From Christiangramia salexigens (GTDB taxonomy: Bacteria > Bacteroidota > Bacteroidia > Flavobacteriales > Flavobacteriaceae): a DNA stretch of 64,000 nt. Within the stretch, counting starts at the first letter, position 1; each line of letters opens with the position of its first letter. The stretch spans positions 1,770,501-1,834,500 of the forward strand of contig NZ_CP018153.1 in NCBI RefSeq assembly GCF_001889005.1, written 5' to 3'. The translations under genes were made by a program, and so were the position numbers. This document shows, one piece after another, positions 27,008 to 36,250 of the stretch. A model generated the notes under the pieces. It was not told where the DNA came from. It ran no database searches and was given only the letters and a program-made list of their open reading frames with translations.

Positions 27008-27787
27008 ATCAAACGCATACTCTTATTATTAGTATTAATAACAGGATTTTCAGCTTTAGCACAGCGTGATATCCCCAAAAGGCCATCAAACCAGACCAGT
27101 GTTTATGATGAGGCTCAAATGTTGTCTTCAGATGAAGAGAGCAGACTTGAACGCAAACTCATCAATTATGCAGATACGACCTCTACGCAGATCGTAATTG
27201 CTACCATACAATCATTACAGGGTGAATATGAAGGTACGTATGCGCCACAATGGGCACATGAGTGGGGAATTGGGCAGAGCAAAAAAGATAATGGTCTGCT
27301 AATTCTGGTAGCTCAAAAAGAAAGAAAGATATGGATCACGACCGGTTATGGTCTGGAGGAATATCTTACAGATTTCAGAACCAAGCAGATAATAGAACAG
27401 ATTATTCTCCCGGAATTCAGGAATGGCAATATTTACGGCGGCCTGGACAAAGGTACCTCAGCTGTTTTTCAGGTTCTTAGCGGAACTTTTAAAGGAACGC
27501 CTCAAGCCCAATCAAAAGGCAAAGGGATTCCCGCAAGATCTATTATCATATTCGTCATCTTTATCGTATTCATTATCTCAATGATCAATAAACGCGGTGG
27601 CGGAGGCAGAAACGGTGGAAGAAGATCTGGCAGCAGTGTTCTATGGGATGCTATTATCTTAAGCTCTCTTGGTAGAGGTAGTTTTGGAGGTGGTAGTTCC
27701 GGTGGAGGATTTAGCGGCGGCGGAGGCTTCGGAGGAGGCTTTGGTGGCGGTGGCTTCGGCGGAGGAGGTGCCGGTGGAAGCTGGTAA
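27008..27787 (+). CDS. TPM domain protein with signal peptide, membrane helix and Gly-rich tail; apparent ATC start
   Basis: Read from ATC at 27008 the protein has 259 residues: a perfect signal peptide (KRILLLLVLITGFSALAQ), SVYDEAQMLSSDEESRLERKL opening the TPM domain, a membrane helix (IIIFVIFIVFIISMI) and a tail of Gly/Ser/Phe ending GGAGGSW. There is no ATG, GTG or TTG between the TAG of the previous gene (27002-27004) and 27119. The internal ATG at 27119 would lose the signal and the first strand of the domain. ATC AAA CGC is one base from ATG AAA CGC. Either a rare ATC start, coupled to the stop three bases upstream, is used, or the start codon is mutated. Confidence 0.75.
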   Translation: MKRILLLLVLITGFSALAQRDIPKRPSNQTSVYDEAQMLSSDEESRLERKLINYADTTSTQIVIATIQSLQGEYEGTYAPQWAHEWGIGQSKKDNGLLILVAQKERKIWITTGYGLEEYLTDFRTKQIIEQIILPEFRNGNIYGGLDKGTSAVFQVLSGTFKGTPQAQSKGKGIPARSIIIFVIFIVFIISMINKRGGGGRNGGRRSGSSVLWDAIILSSLGRGSFGGGSSGGGFSGGGGFGGGFGGGGFGGGGAGGSW

Positions 27788-27804
27788 TAAGAATTTAACA
27801 TACT

Positions 27805-27836
27805 AAAAAAGCCATCGAAAATCGATGGCTTTTTTA
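27805..27836. terminator. Bidirectional terminator between TPM and clpX
   Basis: Eight-base perfect stem GCCATCGA/TCGATGGC with three-base loop, flanked by six A and six T, so it can work in both directions for the two converging genes. Confidence 0.9.
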
Positions 27837-27865
27837 TGTATTTATTTTAATCTAAATATCTCTAA

Positions 27866-29098
27866 CTACGATACAGCCTTAAGCTTGTTTATCGTTGATT
27901 TATTCAGTTTATCCTCGGCGTACTCTCTGGTTACCTTGAATTGATCTTCTTCACTTTCCGGAAGATCGAACATAGCGTCGGTTAATATAGCCTCACAAAG
28001 AGATCTTAATCCTCGTGCACCAAGCTTATACTCTATCGCTTTATCTACGATATAATCCAAAGCCTCATCTGTAATATCAAACTCGATATCATCCATTTCA
28101 AACAGTTTCTTATACTGCTTGATGATGGCATTTTTAGGCTCTGTAAGTATCGCTCTTAAAGTCTTTCGGTCTAGCGGATTCATATAAGTTAAAGCCGGTA
28201 AACGACCAATGATCTCAGGGATCAATCCAAATTCTTTAAGATCCTTAGGAATAATATACTTCAACAGGTTATTACGCTCAATGGCATCTTCACTTTTTGA
28301 AGCACTAAATCCAACAGCCTGCATGTTCAGTCTTTTACTGATAAGACGTTCAATCCCATCAAAAGCTCCTCCTGCAATGAAAAGAATGTTTTCGGTATTC
28401 ACCTCGATGAATTTCTGATCCGGATGTTTACGCCCACCTTTTGGCGGTACATTTACTGTGGTTCCCTCAAGTAGTTTCAATAATGCCTGCTGAACACCTT
28501 CTCCGGAAACATCTCTTGTAATAGATGGATTATCGCTTTTACGTGCGATCTTATCTATCTCATCGATAAATACGATCCCTCGCTGAGCTTTTTCAGTATT
28601 ATAGTCGGCTGCCTGAAGTAAACGTGTAAGTATACCTTCCACATCCTCTCCAACATAACCCGCCTCGGTCAATACCGTAGCATCAACGATGGCAAGAGGC
28701 ACATTTAGCATCTTGGCAATTGTTCTGGCCATAAGGGTTTTACCGGTACCGGTCTCCCCTACCATCACTATATTACTTTTTTGGATCTCTACATCATCCT
28801 CACTTTCGGGCTGAAGCAGTCTTTTATAGTGATTATACACGGCCACAGACATCACCTTCTTGGTTTCTTCCTGACCAATTATATATTCATCCAGAAAAGA
28901 CTTAATGGTCTTAGGCTTACTTAACATCAGATCTGAAGAAAGCTCCCTCGCCTCACCTTGTTTAGATTCCTCAACTACAATTCCATGAGCCTGTTCAATG
29001 CACCTATCACAAATATGCGCATCAAGGCCAGCAATCAATAGATTAGTCTCTGGTTTCTTTCTTCCACAAAAAGAACACTCTAAATCTTCTTTCGCCAT
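27866..29098 (-). CDS. clpX: ATP-dependent Clp protease ATP-binding subunit ClpX
   Basis: 410 residues. N-terminal zinc-binding domain with Cys8/Cys11 and Cys30/Cys33, AAA+ domain with Walker A GETGTGKT (114-121), Walker [10 protein letters not shown], and [17 protein letters not shown]. The hexamer unfolds tagged proteins and feeds them to ClpP. It lies 50 bp downstream of clpP in the order tig-clpP-clpX. Confidence 0.97.
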   Translation of the reverse strand: MAKEDLECSFCGRKKPETNLLIAGLDAHICDRCIEQAHGIVVEESKQGEARELSSDLMLSKPKTIKSFLDEYIIGQEETKKVMSVAVYNHYKRLLQPESEDDVEIQKSNIVMVGETGTGKTLMARTIAKMLNVPLAIVDATVLTEAGYVGEDVEGILTRLLQAADYNTEKAQRGIVFIDEIDKIARKSDNPSITRDVSGEGVQQALLKLLEGTTVNVPPKGGRKHPDQKFIEVNTENILFIAGGAFDGIERLISKRLNMQAVGFSASKSEDAIERNNLLKYIIPKDLKEFGLIPEIIGRLPALTYMNPLDRKTLRAILTEPKNAIIKQYKKLFEMDDIEFDITDEALDYIVDKAIEYKLGARGLRSLCEAILTDAMFDLPESEEDQFKVTREYAEDKLNKSTINKLKAVS

Positions 29099-29148
29099 TG
29101 TTTAAGTTTTCACTAATTACTCTTAAGTTAAAAAAAGTAATTTAAAAT

Positions 29149-29826
29149 TTATTCTTCTCTCTTTAATATTTCATCTATCATCCCATACTCCTTAGCCTTT
29201 TCAGCCTTCATCCAGTAATCACGATCACTGTCCTCATGAACCTTATCATAGGTTTGTCCGGAATGTTTTGCGATGATCTTATACAGCTCCTCTTTTAAAG
29301 TGATAATCTCCCTTGCAGTGATCTCAATATCTGAAGCCTGCCCCTGAGCACCTCCCATTGGCTGGTGAATCATCACCCTGCTGTGAGGAAGTCCGCTTCT
29401 TTTCCCGGCTTCTCCTGCACAAAGAAGCACAGCACCCATAGAAGCTGCCATACCTGTACAGATCGTAGCCACATCCGGCTTAATGAACTGCATGGTATCA
29501 TAAATACCTAATCCTGCATAAACACTACCTCCCGGTGAGTTTATATAAATCTGTATATCTTTAGACGCATCTGTACTTTCCAGGAACAAAAGCTGAGCCT
29601 GTACAATATTTGCAACCTGATCGTTAATTCCGGTTCCAAGGAATATTATCCTGTCCATCATCAATCTGGAAAAAACATCCATCGCCACAGCATTCATCTG
29701 GCGCTCTTCGATGATATTCGGGGTCATCCCCAAAGGATTCATACTACTTATAATTTTATCGTAATAATTGCTGTTTACTCCATGATCTGAAGTAGCATAT
29801 TTTCGAAATTCTCTTCCGTAGTCCAT
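29149..29826 (-). CDS. clpP: ATP-dependent Clp protease proteolytic subunit
   Basis: 225 residues from the ATG at 29826 ([11 protein letters not shown]); an in-frame TTG 16 codons upstream adds a Lys-rich run and is unlikely. The catalytic triad is Ser129 (GMAASMGA), His154 (MIHQP) and Asp203 (DRDYW). It forms the tetradecameric protease chamber with ClpX. Located between tig and clpX. Confidence 0.97.
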   Translation of the reverse strand: MDYGREFRKYATSDHGVNSNYYDKIISSMNPLGMTPNIIEERQMNAVAMDVFSRLMMDRIIFLGTGINDQVANIVQAQLLFLESTDASKDIQIYINSPGGSVYAGLGIYDTMQFIKPDVATICTGMAASMGAVLLCAGEAGKRSGLPHSRVMIHQPMGGAQGQASDIEITAREIITLKEELYKIIAKHSGQTYDKVHEDSDRDYWMKAEKAKEYGMIDEILKREE

Positions 29827-29876
29827 CAATTTTTTTCGTTTTTTAATCTTAAATAATATTCGGTTTAAAACCAAAA

Positions 29877-29906
29877 AAGGCGTTATCCCGATTGAGTTAA
29901 CGCCTT
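29877..29906 (-). terminator. tig terminator
   Basis: Nine-base perfect stem AAGGCGTTA/TAACGCCTT, eleven-base loop, then a run of six T on the minus strand. It falls between tig and clpP, so clpP needs its own promoter or readthrough. Confidence 0.85.
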
Positions 29907-29934
29907 AAAGATAGATAATATATCGTAAAAAGGC

Positions 29935-31257
29935 TTACTTATAAATAGCTTTCACAAATTCTTCGTAAGTAACCTCTTTTTCGTCGAATTTCATATTTTC
30001 CTTATAAAATTCAAGTAATTTTTCATTCATCAATTGCTCAGAAAGTCTCTTTACTTCGTCCTGATTTGATAAGATTCTGGCAGCGATATCATCAAGCTCC
30101 TTTTGAGAAGGATCCATCTGACCAAATTGTGCCATTTGCTGCTTTATCTTTTCTGAAGCGAAAGCCTTAAGATCGTTGAAATCTACATTAAGCTCATTAT
30201 CATTTACCACTTTACCTTCTATCAACTGGTAACGAAGTCCTTTTTCACTCTTTTCGTATTCTTCCTTAGCTTCTTCCTCTGTAAGTGGCTTTTCACCTAC
30301 GGTCTGGATCCACTTTTGAAGAAAACCTTTTGGTAATTCAAAATCTGTAGCTTCAATAAGCGCCTCAGTGATATCATTCATCAACTGCTGATCGCTTTGT
30401 TGCTGAAATTGCTTAGCCGCATCTTCTTTGATCTTTTCCTTAAGCTCGGTAACAGACTTTACCTTGTCTTTTCCGAAAAGCTTATCAAATAATTCCTGAT
30501 CAAGGTCTGCAAGCTCTCTTTCATTGATTTCAGTAACAGTGAATTCAACTTCTATATCCAGATCGTGAGCTTTATCATGCTCAATGCTTAGGTGGTTTAT
30601 AAGATCATGATCGTCCTCAAAAAGTCCTTTTGTCTTAAGACTGATGGTATCACCAACTTTAGCTCCTACAAACTTGTTAAGGTTTCTTTTTCCTTTGATC
30701 TTTTCAAGCTCGATAGTTGTCTCATTATCGATCCCTTCTTCTTCGTTCTTAAAAGTACCGGCAACAGTATCACCTTCTTCTGCAACATCTTTGGTCTTTA
30801 ATTTACCATATTGCTTCTGAATGCTTTCTATCTGGTTGTTCACCATTTTCTCGTCTGCAACGATATTATATTTGGTAACCGGCTTTTTAAGATCAAGGTC
30901 AACCTCGAATTCTGGTGCAAGACCTAATTCAAATTCAAAGCTATATTCTTCATTATCCCAGTCAAAATTCTCCTGTTCCTTTGGAAGAGGATTTCCAAGC
31001 ACATCAAGTTTTTCTTCAGTAAGGTATTTGTTCAGGCTTTCCTGAAGCAATTTATTCACCTCATCTACCAACACAGCTTTCCCGTACTGCTTTTTAACCA
31101 TTCCCATAGGTACATGACCTTTTCTGAAACCGGGAATATTGGCATTCTTACGGTAATCTTTTAAAATCTTGTCTACTTTGCCCGCATAGTCTTCTTTCGC
31201 GATATCAACTTTCACTACCGCATTTAATTCATCAATATTCTCTCTGGTAATATTCAT
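29935..31257 (-). CDS. tig: Trigger factor
   Basis: 440 residues. The N-terminal ribosome-binding domain carries the signature GFRKGHVPM (about 42-50). The middle PPIase region is short and diverged, as in most Bacteroidota; the C-terminal domain is a helical arm. It is a chaperone for nascent chains at the ribosomal exit. Grouped with clpP and clpX as in most bacteria. Confidence 0.95.
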   Translation of the reverse strand: MNITRENIDELNAVVKVDIAKEDYAGKVDKILKDYRKNANIPGFRKGHVPMGMVKKQYGKAVLVDEVNKLLQESLNKYLTEEKLDVLGNPLPKEQENFDWDNEEYSFEFELGLAPEFEVDLDLKKPVTKYNIVADEKMVNNQIESIQKQYGKLKTKDVAEEGDTVAGTFKNEEEGIDNETTIELEKIKGKRNLNKFVGAKVGDTISLKTKGLFEDDHDLINHLSIEHDKAHDLDIEVEFTVTEINERELADLDQELFDKLFGKDKVKSVTELKEKIKEDAAKQFQQQSDQQLMNDITEALIEATDFELPKGFLQKWIQTVGEKPLTEEEAKEEYEKSEKGLRYQLIEGKVVNDNELNVDFNDLKAFASEKIKQQMAQFGQMDPSQKELDDIAARILSNQDEVKRLSEQLMNEKLLEFYKENMKFDEKEVTYEEFVKAIYK

Positions 31258-31284
31258 TTTGATCTGTTATAAAAAATTGGAGTG

Positions 31285-31314
31285 CAAAATTACATTTTTT
31301 TCAAAAGCCTGCAA
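31285..31314 (-). promoter_or_regulatory. tig promoter
   Basis: Minus strand TTG (31314-31312), 19-base spacer, TAATTTTG (31292-31285): a full match to the Bacteroidota consensus, 27 bases upstream of the tig ATG. Confidence 0.8.
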
Positions 31315-31343
31315 AGTTTCAAATAGTTGAAATTCAGTTAAAT

Positions 31344-31685
31344 CTAATCTGATTTAAGAATGGAGAAAAGTATTGATTGAACCAGAGATAGTAACAAACT
31401 AAAAACTATGGCAATAAGCCAGCCATCCACATCAAATCCTCCTACAAAAGCATCGGCCATAAATATGATGATCGCGTTAATAATTAGTAGGAATAATCCT
31501 AAGGTCAGTATGGTCACAGGCAGGGTAAACAGTACTAAGACAGGCTTTACAATAAAATTAAGCAGGGCCAGCACAAGCGCCACAATAATGGCAGTTAGGT
31601 AACCATCCACACTTACACCTGGCAACAATTTGGCTAATATTACCACCGCGAGCGCAGTAAGTAATAGTCTAAGAATAAAGTTCAT
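31344..31685 (-). CDS. Phage-holin-like (YvlD family) small membrane protein
   Basis: 113 residues, four predicted membrane helices (about 2-20, 28-48, 53-75, 83-108), with NFIVKPVLVLFTLPVTILTLGLF typical of the family called Phage_holin_4_2. Despite the name there are no phage genes nearby; family members are ordinary chromosomal membrane proteins of unknown role. Monocistronic between tig and the GDSL lipoprotein terminator. Confidence 0.85.
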   Translation of the reverse strand: MNFILRLLLTALAVVILAKLLPGVSVDGYLTAIIVALVLALLNFIVKPVLVLFTLPVTILTLGLFLLIINAIIIFMADAFVGGFDVDGWLIAIVFSLLLSLVQSILFSILKSD

Positions 31686-31715
31686 AATGATTGGTTTAGT
31701 TATTAGTAAAAATGC

Positions 31716-31748
31716 AAAAAAAAGGCCGGGAAAATCCCGGCCTTTTAA
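31716..31748 (-). terminator. Terminator of the fadL-GDSL operon
   Basis: Strong stem AAAAGGCCGGGA/TCCCGGCCTTTT with a three-base loop and eight T following on the minus strand. Confidence 0.9.
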
Positions 31749-31769
31749 AATTTTAATTCAATTTTAATA

Positions 31770-33302
31770 TTATTGAACATCCTGGCTAAGTGTTATAGTT
31801 CCATAAGAACCAACATCAGCTTTAGGCACATTTGCATTATATGTAGAATTGATTTCCGTAATAATTGCGTTTGCTATTACGGCATTTCCTCTAGGAGTTA
31901 AATGCAAACCATCCAGAGAAAAAGCCCCTCCAAGAACAAACTCTGACGTAAGCGTCCCGCCATCGAATTCAATTCCATTCTGATTAAAATCACTCAATAA
32001 ACCATTGGCATCAACCAGTCCAAGACCATAAGCCCCTGCAATATTTTCTATCGCAGCGTTATAAGCCATGGTCGCCTGATTTATATAACCCTGCTCAACA
32101 GCTGTAAGAACATGCTCATCTCTTAATGGAACTGAAACACCATTCACTAACTGCGGATTTCCATTAACCTGAGTTCCTATAAATCCAGCAGAGGTTAAAG
32201 GGATAAGGTCTGATGAATTTGCCTGTCTCAACTGACTAAGTAAACCTGCCGTTTGCGCGTCAAGATTAAAAGGAGCGCCTTGCAGAATACTTGTAAGCGG
32301 TGTCAAATCTTCATCTGTTAAGGTTACAAAATTACTGTCTCCTTCGGTAAAAATGATCTTTCTACTATCAGCTTCTGCCTGAGTTATCACACCAGCCTGA
32401 ACCATTCCCGGAAGAATAGCTGTATTATAAGCTCCGAATTGTGCATTTAAAGCAGCAGCTGTTTGAGCATCCAGTGGAATTGGATTTACAGGCACCACAT
32501 TAAAGAACGGAGAATCCATTACACTAGGGATATTGATCACTACACCTTTCGCCGAAGCCGATAAGTTTTCAACCAACTGATTATACACAAATGCAAAAGC
32601 ATTTGGATCTGTAATATCATTGGGCCCATAAGTGGTGAAATCGGTATTATTCAACTGAAATTCACCAGCGCCTCCTGAAGTTGCATAGCTTAAAACATCG
32701 TTATTCCCTATCCACAGTGTGAAAAAACTCGGGCCCTGACCTAGGGCATCTGCCAGAATAGATGTATTTGATGAAGTTGCAAATCTCGCAAAGTAAGGGT
32801 TAGCGGCTCCCGTAGAAACCCCCTGAACATTTCCGTAACCGTTTGCTAATAAATGAAAAGATTTAGCACCAGGCACAGCCATATTACTAAAGGGTCCTTC
32901 CTGTAATTCGGTCACCTCTGTAGTTGGCGTTCCGTTATACCTCGCCGGCAGCGGACCATCAGCTCCAACGCTAAGAACAAAACGCGGTTCAGCAATCTTA
33001 TTACCTCCAAGTAAAAGACCTCCAACATTGTCATTCACTAAAGGTTGAGTAAAAACACTGGTCTCCTGAGTTAAGGAGAATTTCTGTGCGAGTATATTAG
33101 GATAGGAATTTTTTTGTCCTTCCAGGTAAAGTGCTCCATCGGCGTATCCGGCAGTAAGCGAATTACCAAGAGCTACATAATTTGAAAAATCAGCTTCACC
33201 ATTACTGTAGAAGCCTTCTTCATCAATAGAATTTTCGAATTCAGGCTCACAGGAAACGATCCCGAGTGCAAGAATTGCCATATATTTAAAATAGTTTTTC
33301 AT
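31770..33302 (-). CDS. SGNH/GDSL hydrolase family lipoprotein
   Basis: 510 residues. Lipoprotein signal ending GIVSC (Cys18). SGNH blocks: the nucleophile in YVALGNSLTAGY (Ser48), the glycine and asparagine motifs (WIGNNDVLSYA), and the late DGLHLTPRGNA with the Asp/His of the triad. Members are esterases or lipases. The pair with an upstream FadL porin gene (12 bp apart) suggests hydrolysis of lipid esters at the outer membrane and uptake of the released fatty acids; this is an inference from context. Confidence 0.88.
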   Translation of the reverse strand: MKNYFKYMAILALGIVSCEPEFENSIDEEGFYSNGEADFSNYVALGNSLTAGYADGALYLEGQKNSYPNILAQKFSLTQETSVFTQPLVNDNVGGLLLGGNKIAEPRFVLSVGADGPLPARYNGTPTTEVTELQEGPFSNMAVPGAKSFHLLANGYGNVQGVSTGAANPYFARFATSSNTSILADALGQGPSFFTLWIGNNDVLSYATSGGAGEFQLNNTDFTTYGPNDITDPNAFAFVYNQLVENLSASAKGVVINIPSVMDSPFFNVVPVNPIPLDAQTAAALNAQFGAYNTAILPGMVQAGVITQAEADSRKIIFTEGDSNFVTLTDEDLTPLTSILQGAPFNLDAQTAGLLSQLRQANSSDLIPLTSAGFIGTQVNGNPQLVNGVSVPLRDEHVLTAVEQGYINQATMAYNAAIENIAGAYGLGLVDANGLLSDFNQNGIEFDGGTLTSEFVLGGAFSLDGLHLTPRGNAVIANAIITEINSTYNANVPKADVGSYGTITLSQDVQ

Positions 33303-33313
33303 CTCTCTTCAAA

Positions 33314-34564
33314 TTAAATTTTAATGCTTACACCAAGTCCAGGTACAAATGCACTGGATTTATAGGTTCCTTCAAAAGGAACATTTCTTCCGTTCTCCTG
33401 GTAATAATCATAAGATTCGGTTATTTCCTCGAAACGGCTGTAAAGGAAAGAAGCATCTATAGACACTCTGTCACTTACATTAACAGACAATCCACCAGTA
33501 AAGTTATTGGAATCATTACGTGGAGTTTCCGGCGCAAAATATCCCGATCTCACTGGAGACTGGTCAAAGTAGTAACCGGCTCTAAGAGTAAAAATATCGT
33601 TTGCAGTATACTGCATTCCGAATCTATAAATAGAGGCATCCTTATAATTTCTTGGGTTTTGAGAATCTGGTACGCTTGAATCTGCAAAATCTATATCAAG
33701 AGATTCATAGACATTCCAGAACGTTCTGTTGTAATCGAACGCGAAAAGCCATTGCTCGTTTAACTGATAGGACATTCCAATGGAAAGCTCTGCAGGCAGT
33801 GGCAATTCAGCATCAAAAGTGGTATCTCTAAATGGAGTTAAAGGCGAATTAGGTACATTCTCAAAATCTGCTGAACCATCTTCGGCCTTCACAATAATTT
33901 CTGAACGATAGTTAACCCCGATATTTAAACTATCTATTGGACTATACATTACCCCAGCAGACCAACCAAAAGCACTTACACCCGAAGCATCTACAGTCAC
34001 ATTTGAACGGTTCCCCTCAATATCTGTAAGATTTCTGCTTAGGTTTCTATTGAAATTAACTGAACCACTTACATAAATTGGTCCTCCCCCAACAGCAAGA
34101 TTATCTGTGATCTTATAAGATGCTAAAGCCTGCACATAGATCGCAGCTAGGTCTATATCGTTTACTAGGTGTGAACCTTCCCAGTCCTTTTCCCAGGCCA
34201 CCGAACTTCCATAAGGAGTATAGGCTGCAAGACCAAGACTAAGTTTCTCATTCAGTTTATAAGAAAAATAGGCATAAAATGGCGTTCCAACCGGACTATC
34301 TGTTCGTGCGATTTGTCCGAATTCCTCATTTTGCCATGCAACATCAGAAAATACGGCACTTACTCCAACTGCTGCATTGATCTTATTTTCAAGAAAGACC
34401 AGTCCGGCAGGATTAAAAAAGGCCAATTCGGCATTATTCACTACCGCTACTCCGGTATGCCCCATTGCCAATGAGCGCTGACCCTGTAGACTTACCCTGT
34501 AACCACCAGCATAGGTGATCCCGGCAGCCAGCACAAACAGGCCAAATAAAAATAATTTTTTCAT
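33314..34564 (-). CDS. OmpP1/FadL/TodX family outer-membrane transporter
   Basis: 416 residues, signal peptide (1-19), then the FadL opening GYRVSLQGQRSLAMGHTGVA with FFNPAG, and a barrel with alternating hydrophobic strands ending FVPGLGVSIKI. FadL channels move long-chain fatty acids or other hydrophobic compounds across the outer membrane. It is the first gene of a two-gene operon with a GDSL hydrolase lipoprotein and has a consensus promoter upstream. Confidence 0.93.
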   Translation of the reverse strand: MKKLFLFGLFVLAAGITYAGGYRVSLQGQRSLAMGHTGVAVVNNAELAFFNPAGLVFLENKINAAVGVSAVFSDVAWQNEEFGQIARTDSPVGTPFYAYFSYKLNEKLSLGLAAYTPYGSSVAWEKDWEGSHLVNDIDLAAIYVQALASYKITDNLAVGGGPIYVSGSVNFNRNLSRNLTDIEGNRSNVTVDASGVSAFGWSAGVMYSPIDSLNIGVNYRSEIIVKAEDGSADFENVPNSPLTPFRDTTFDAELPLPAELSIGMSYQLNEQWLFAFDYNRTFWNVYESLDIDFADSSVPDSQNPRNYKDASIYRFGMQYTANDIFTLRAGYYFDQSPVRSGYFAPETPRNDSNNFTGGLSVNVSDRVSIDASFLYSRFEEITESYDYYQENGRNVPFEGTYKSSAFVPGLGVSIKI

Positions 34565-34608
34565 AATTTAATTTGGGTTAAACTTTTTATGTATTAAAAT
34601 AATACGCC

Positions 34609-34638
34609 CAAAAATAGCATATTTTGCATATTACGCAA
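34609..34638 (-). promoter_or_regulatory. Promoter of the fadL-GDSL operon
   Basis: Minus strand TTG (34638-34636), 19-base spacer, TATTTTTG (34616-34609), a complete consensus. Just upstream is the perfect inverted repeat TTATTATG-CATA-CATAATAA (34653-34672), a possible operator. Confidence 0.78.
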
Positions 34639-34685
34639 CGAATCAAGCGATTTTATTATGCATACATAATAAATTTAGAAAGCTT

Positions 34686-35447
34686 TTAAACAAATGACAT
34701 AACCGCAGCAAAGAAGGCCTTCATATTTTCAGCATGTACCCAGTGCCCCGCACCTTCTATCGACTTAAACTCTGCAGCAGGGAATTGCTTTTTAATCTGC
34801 TCTTCATCGGAAGCATTTATATAATCTGAATTAGCGCCTTTAATAAAAAGCGATGGCCCCGAATAGCTCAGATCTTCCTTTAAGGCTGCGCCAACATTTT
34901 CAATATTCGCCTTCAAAGAATCCAGATTTAATTTTAACGAAAGGCTCTCCTTGGTCTTCCAGTACAGGTTTTTAAGCAGGAACAATCTCACTCCGGTTTC
35001 GGGTATAAATTCCTTCAGAAAATCCTCTGCTTCGCCTCTCGAGGTTAGTTTTGCCTCATCCAGAGCGGTTAGTCCTTTTAATATTTGCTGATGATGAGGA
35101 GCATAATATTTAGGAGCGATATCTACTACGATAAGCTTATCTACCAGACCTTCATTTAAACATGCGGCCAACATAGCGGTTTTACCTCCCATAGAATGCC
35201 CCATAAGCATGATGTTTTCAAGGGAATGCATCTTGCAGTAACCGGCAATATCATCTGCCAGCAATTTATAGGAAAAATCATCTGTATGCGGACTTTTTCC
35301 ATGATTTCTCTGATCTATAAGATGAACCTCATAACCTTCTTTGGCAAATTTCTTACCCAGCGTTTTCCAGTTGTCGCTCATCCCAAGAAAACCGTGTAAG
35401 ATCAAAAAAGGTTTTCCTTCGCCTAGGATCGTAGAGTGTAATTCCAT
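34686..35447 (-). CDS. Alpha/beta-fold hydrolase (YbfF-like esterase)
   Basis: 253 residues. Oxyanion motif LHGFLGMSDNW (18-28), nucleophile elbow GHSMGG (Ser85), and a late GAGHWVHAE holding the catalytic His. It resembles the YbfF acyl-CoA esterase group. Its ATG directly follows the pdxJ stop (TAGATG), so the two are cotranscribed. Confidence 0.9.
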   Translation of the reverse strand: MELHSTILGEGKPFLILHGFLGMSDNWKTLGKKFAKEGYEVHLIDQRNHGKSPHTDDFSYKLLADDIAGYCKMHSLENIMLMGHSMGGKTAMLAACLNEGLVDKLIVVDIAPKYYAPHHQQILKGLTALDEAKLTSRGEAEDFLKEFIPETGVRLFLLKNLYWKTKESLSLKLNLDSLKANIENVGAALKEDLSYSGPSLFIKGANSDYINASDEEQIKKQFPAAEFKSIEGAGHWVHAENMKAFFAAVMSFV

Positions 35448-36161
35448 CTAGCTCAATAATTTTAAATATTTCTGAATCGTTTTTTCCAGCCCCAGATAAA
35501 GAGCTTCAGAGATCAGAGCATGACCTATTGAAACCTCATCCAAATGCGGCACCTCCTCTTTAAAGAAACGGATGTTATCCAGGGAAAGGTCGTGACCGGC
35601 ATTGATACCCAGACCGAGTTCATGGGCCAGCTCCGCACATTCAGCATAAGTTTTCGCTGCGTCCTTATCACCCTTTGCATATGCTACCGCATAAGCTTCG
35701 GTATATAATTCTATTCTATCTGTCCCGGTCTCTGCGGCACCGCGAACCATTTCTGGATTAGGATCTACAAAGATCGAAGTTCGGATTCCCTTCGAGCTAA
35801 ATTCAGAAATGACCTCCTTCAAATAATCGCGATATTTAATGGTGTCCCATCCCGCATTTGAAGTAATAGCCTCCTCTGCATCTGGAACCAAAGTCACCTG
35901 AGCGGGCTTCACTTCCAGCACAAGATCCATAAAACTTTTAATAGGCTTTCCTTCTATATTGAATTCGGTCTGTAAAACCGGCTTAAGCTCTCTAACATCT
36001 GAATATCTGATATGTCTTTCATCCGGTCTTGGGTGAACGGTGATGCCCTGAGCTCCAAAACCTTCGATATTCTTAGAGGTTTCGATCACATCGGGCACGT
36101 TACCTCCTCTGGCATTTCTTAGAGTGGCAATTTTATTAACATTAACACTTAATTTCGTCAT
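35448..36161 (-). CDS. pdxJ: Pyridoxine 5'-phosphate synthase
   Basis: 237 residues, full length. It condenses 3-amino-2-oxopropyl phosphate with deoxyxylulose 5-phosphate to form pyridoxine phosphate. Visible: [17 protein letters not shown] at the start, [13 protein letters not shown], and [14 protein letters not shown] near the end. First gene of a two-gene operon with the hydrolase gene and preceded by a consensus promoter. Confidence 0.96.
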   Translation of the reverse strand: MTKLSVNVNKIATLRNARGGNVPDVIETSKNIEGFGAQGITVHPRPDERHIRYSDVRELKPVLQTEFNIEGKPIKSFMDLVLEVKPAQVTLVPDAEEAITSNAGWDTIKYRDYLKEVISEFSSKGIRTSIFVDPNPEMVRGAAETGTDRIELYTEAYAVAYAKGDKDAAKTYAECAELAHELGLGINAGHDLSLDNIRFFKEEVPHLDEVSIGHALISEALYLGLEKTIQKYLKLLS

Positions 36162-36180
36162 TTTTCACGCTTTTAATTAA

Positions 36181-36208
36181 CAAAAATACAAAGTGCAGCC
36201 TGCTTCAA
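36181..36208 (-). promoter_or_regulatory. pdxJ promoter
   Basis: Minus strand TTG (36208-36206), 17-base spacer, TATTTTTG (36188-36181), about 20 bases before the pdxJ ATG. Confidence 0.72.
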
Positions 36209-36250
36209 TGAATTTTATTTTGATTAATTTGCAGAAAAGCAGCAGAGAAT

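Noticed and set aside
27502..27801. Proline-rich minus-strand reading frame
   Set aside because: Reverse complement of the Gly-rich tail of the TPM protein; composition artefact.
29827..29874. Extended ClpP start (TTG, 16 extra residues)
   Set aside because: Lys/Leu-rich extension without family support; MDYGREF at 29826 is the usual opening.
31344..31685. Prophage remnant, suggested by the holin family name
   Set aside because: No other phage gene nearby; YvlD-type proteins are normal chromosomal genes.
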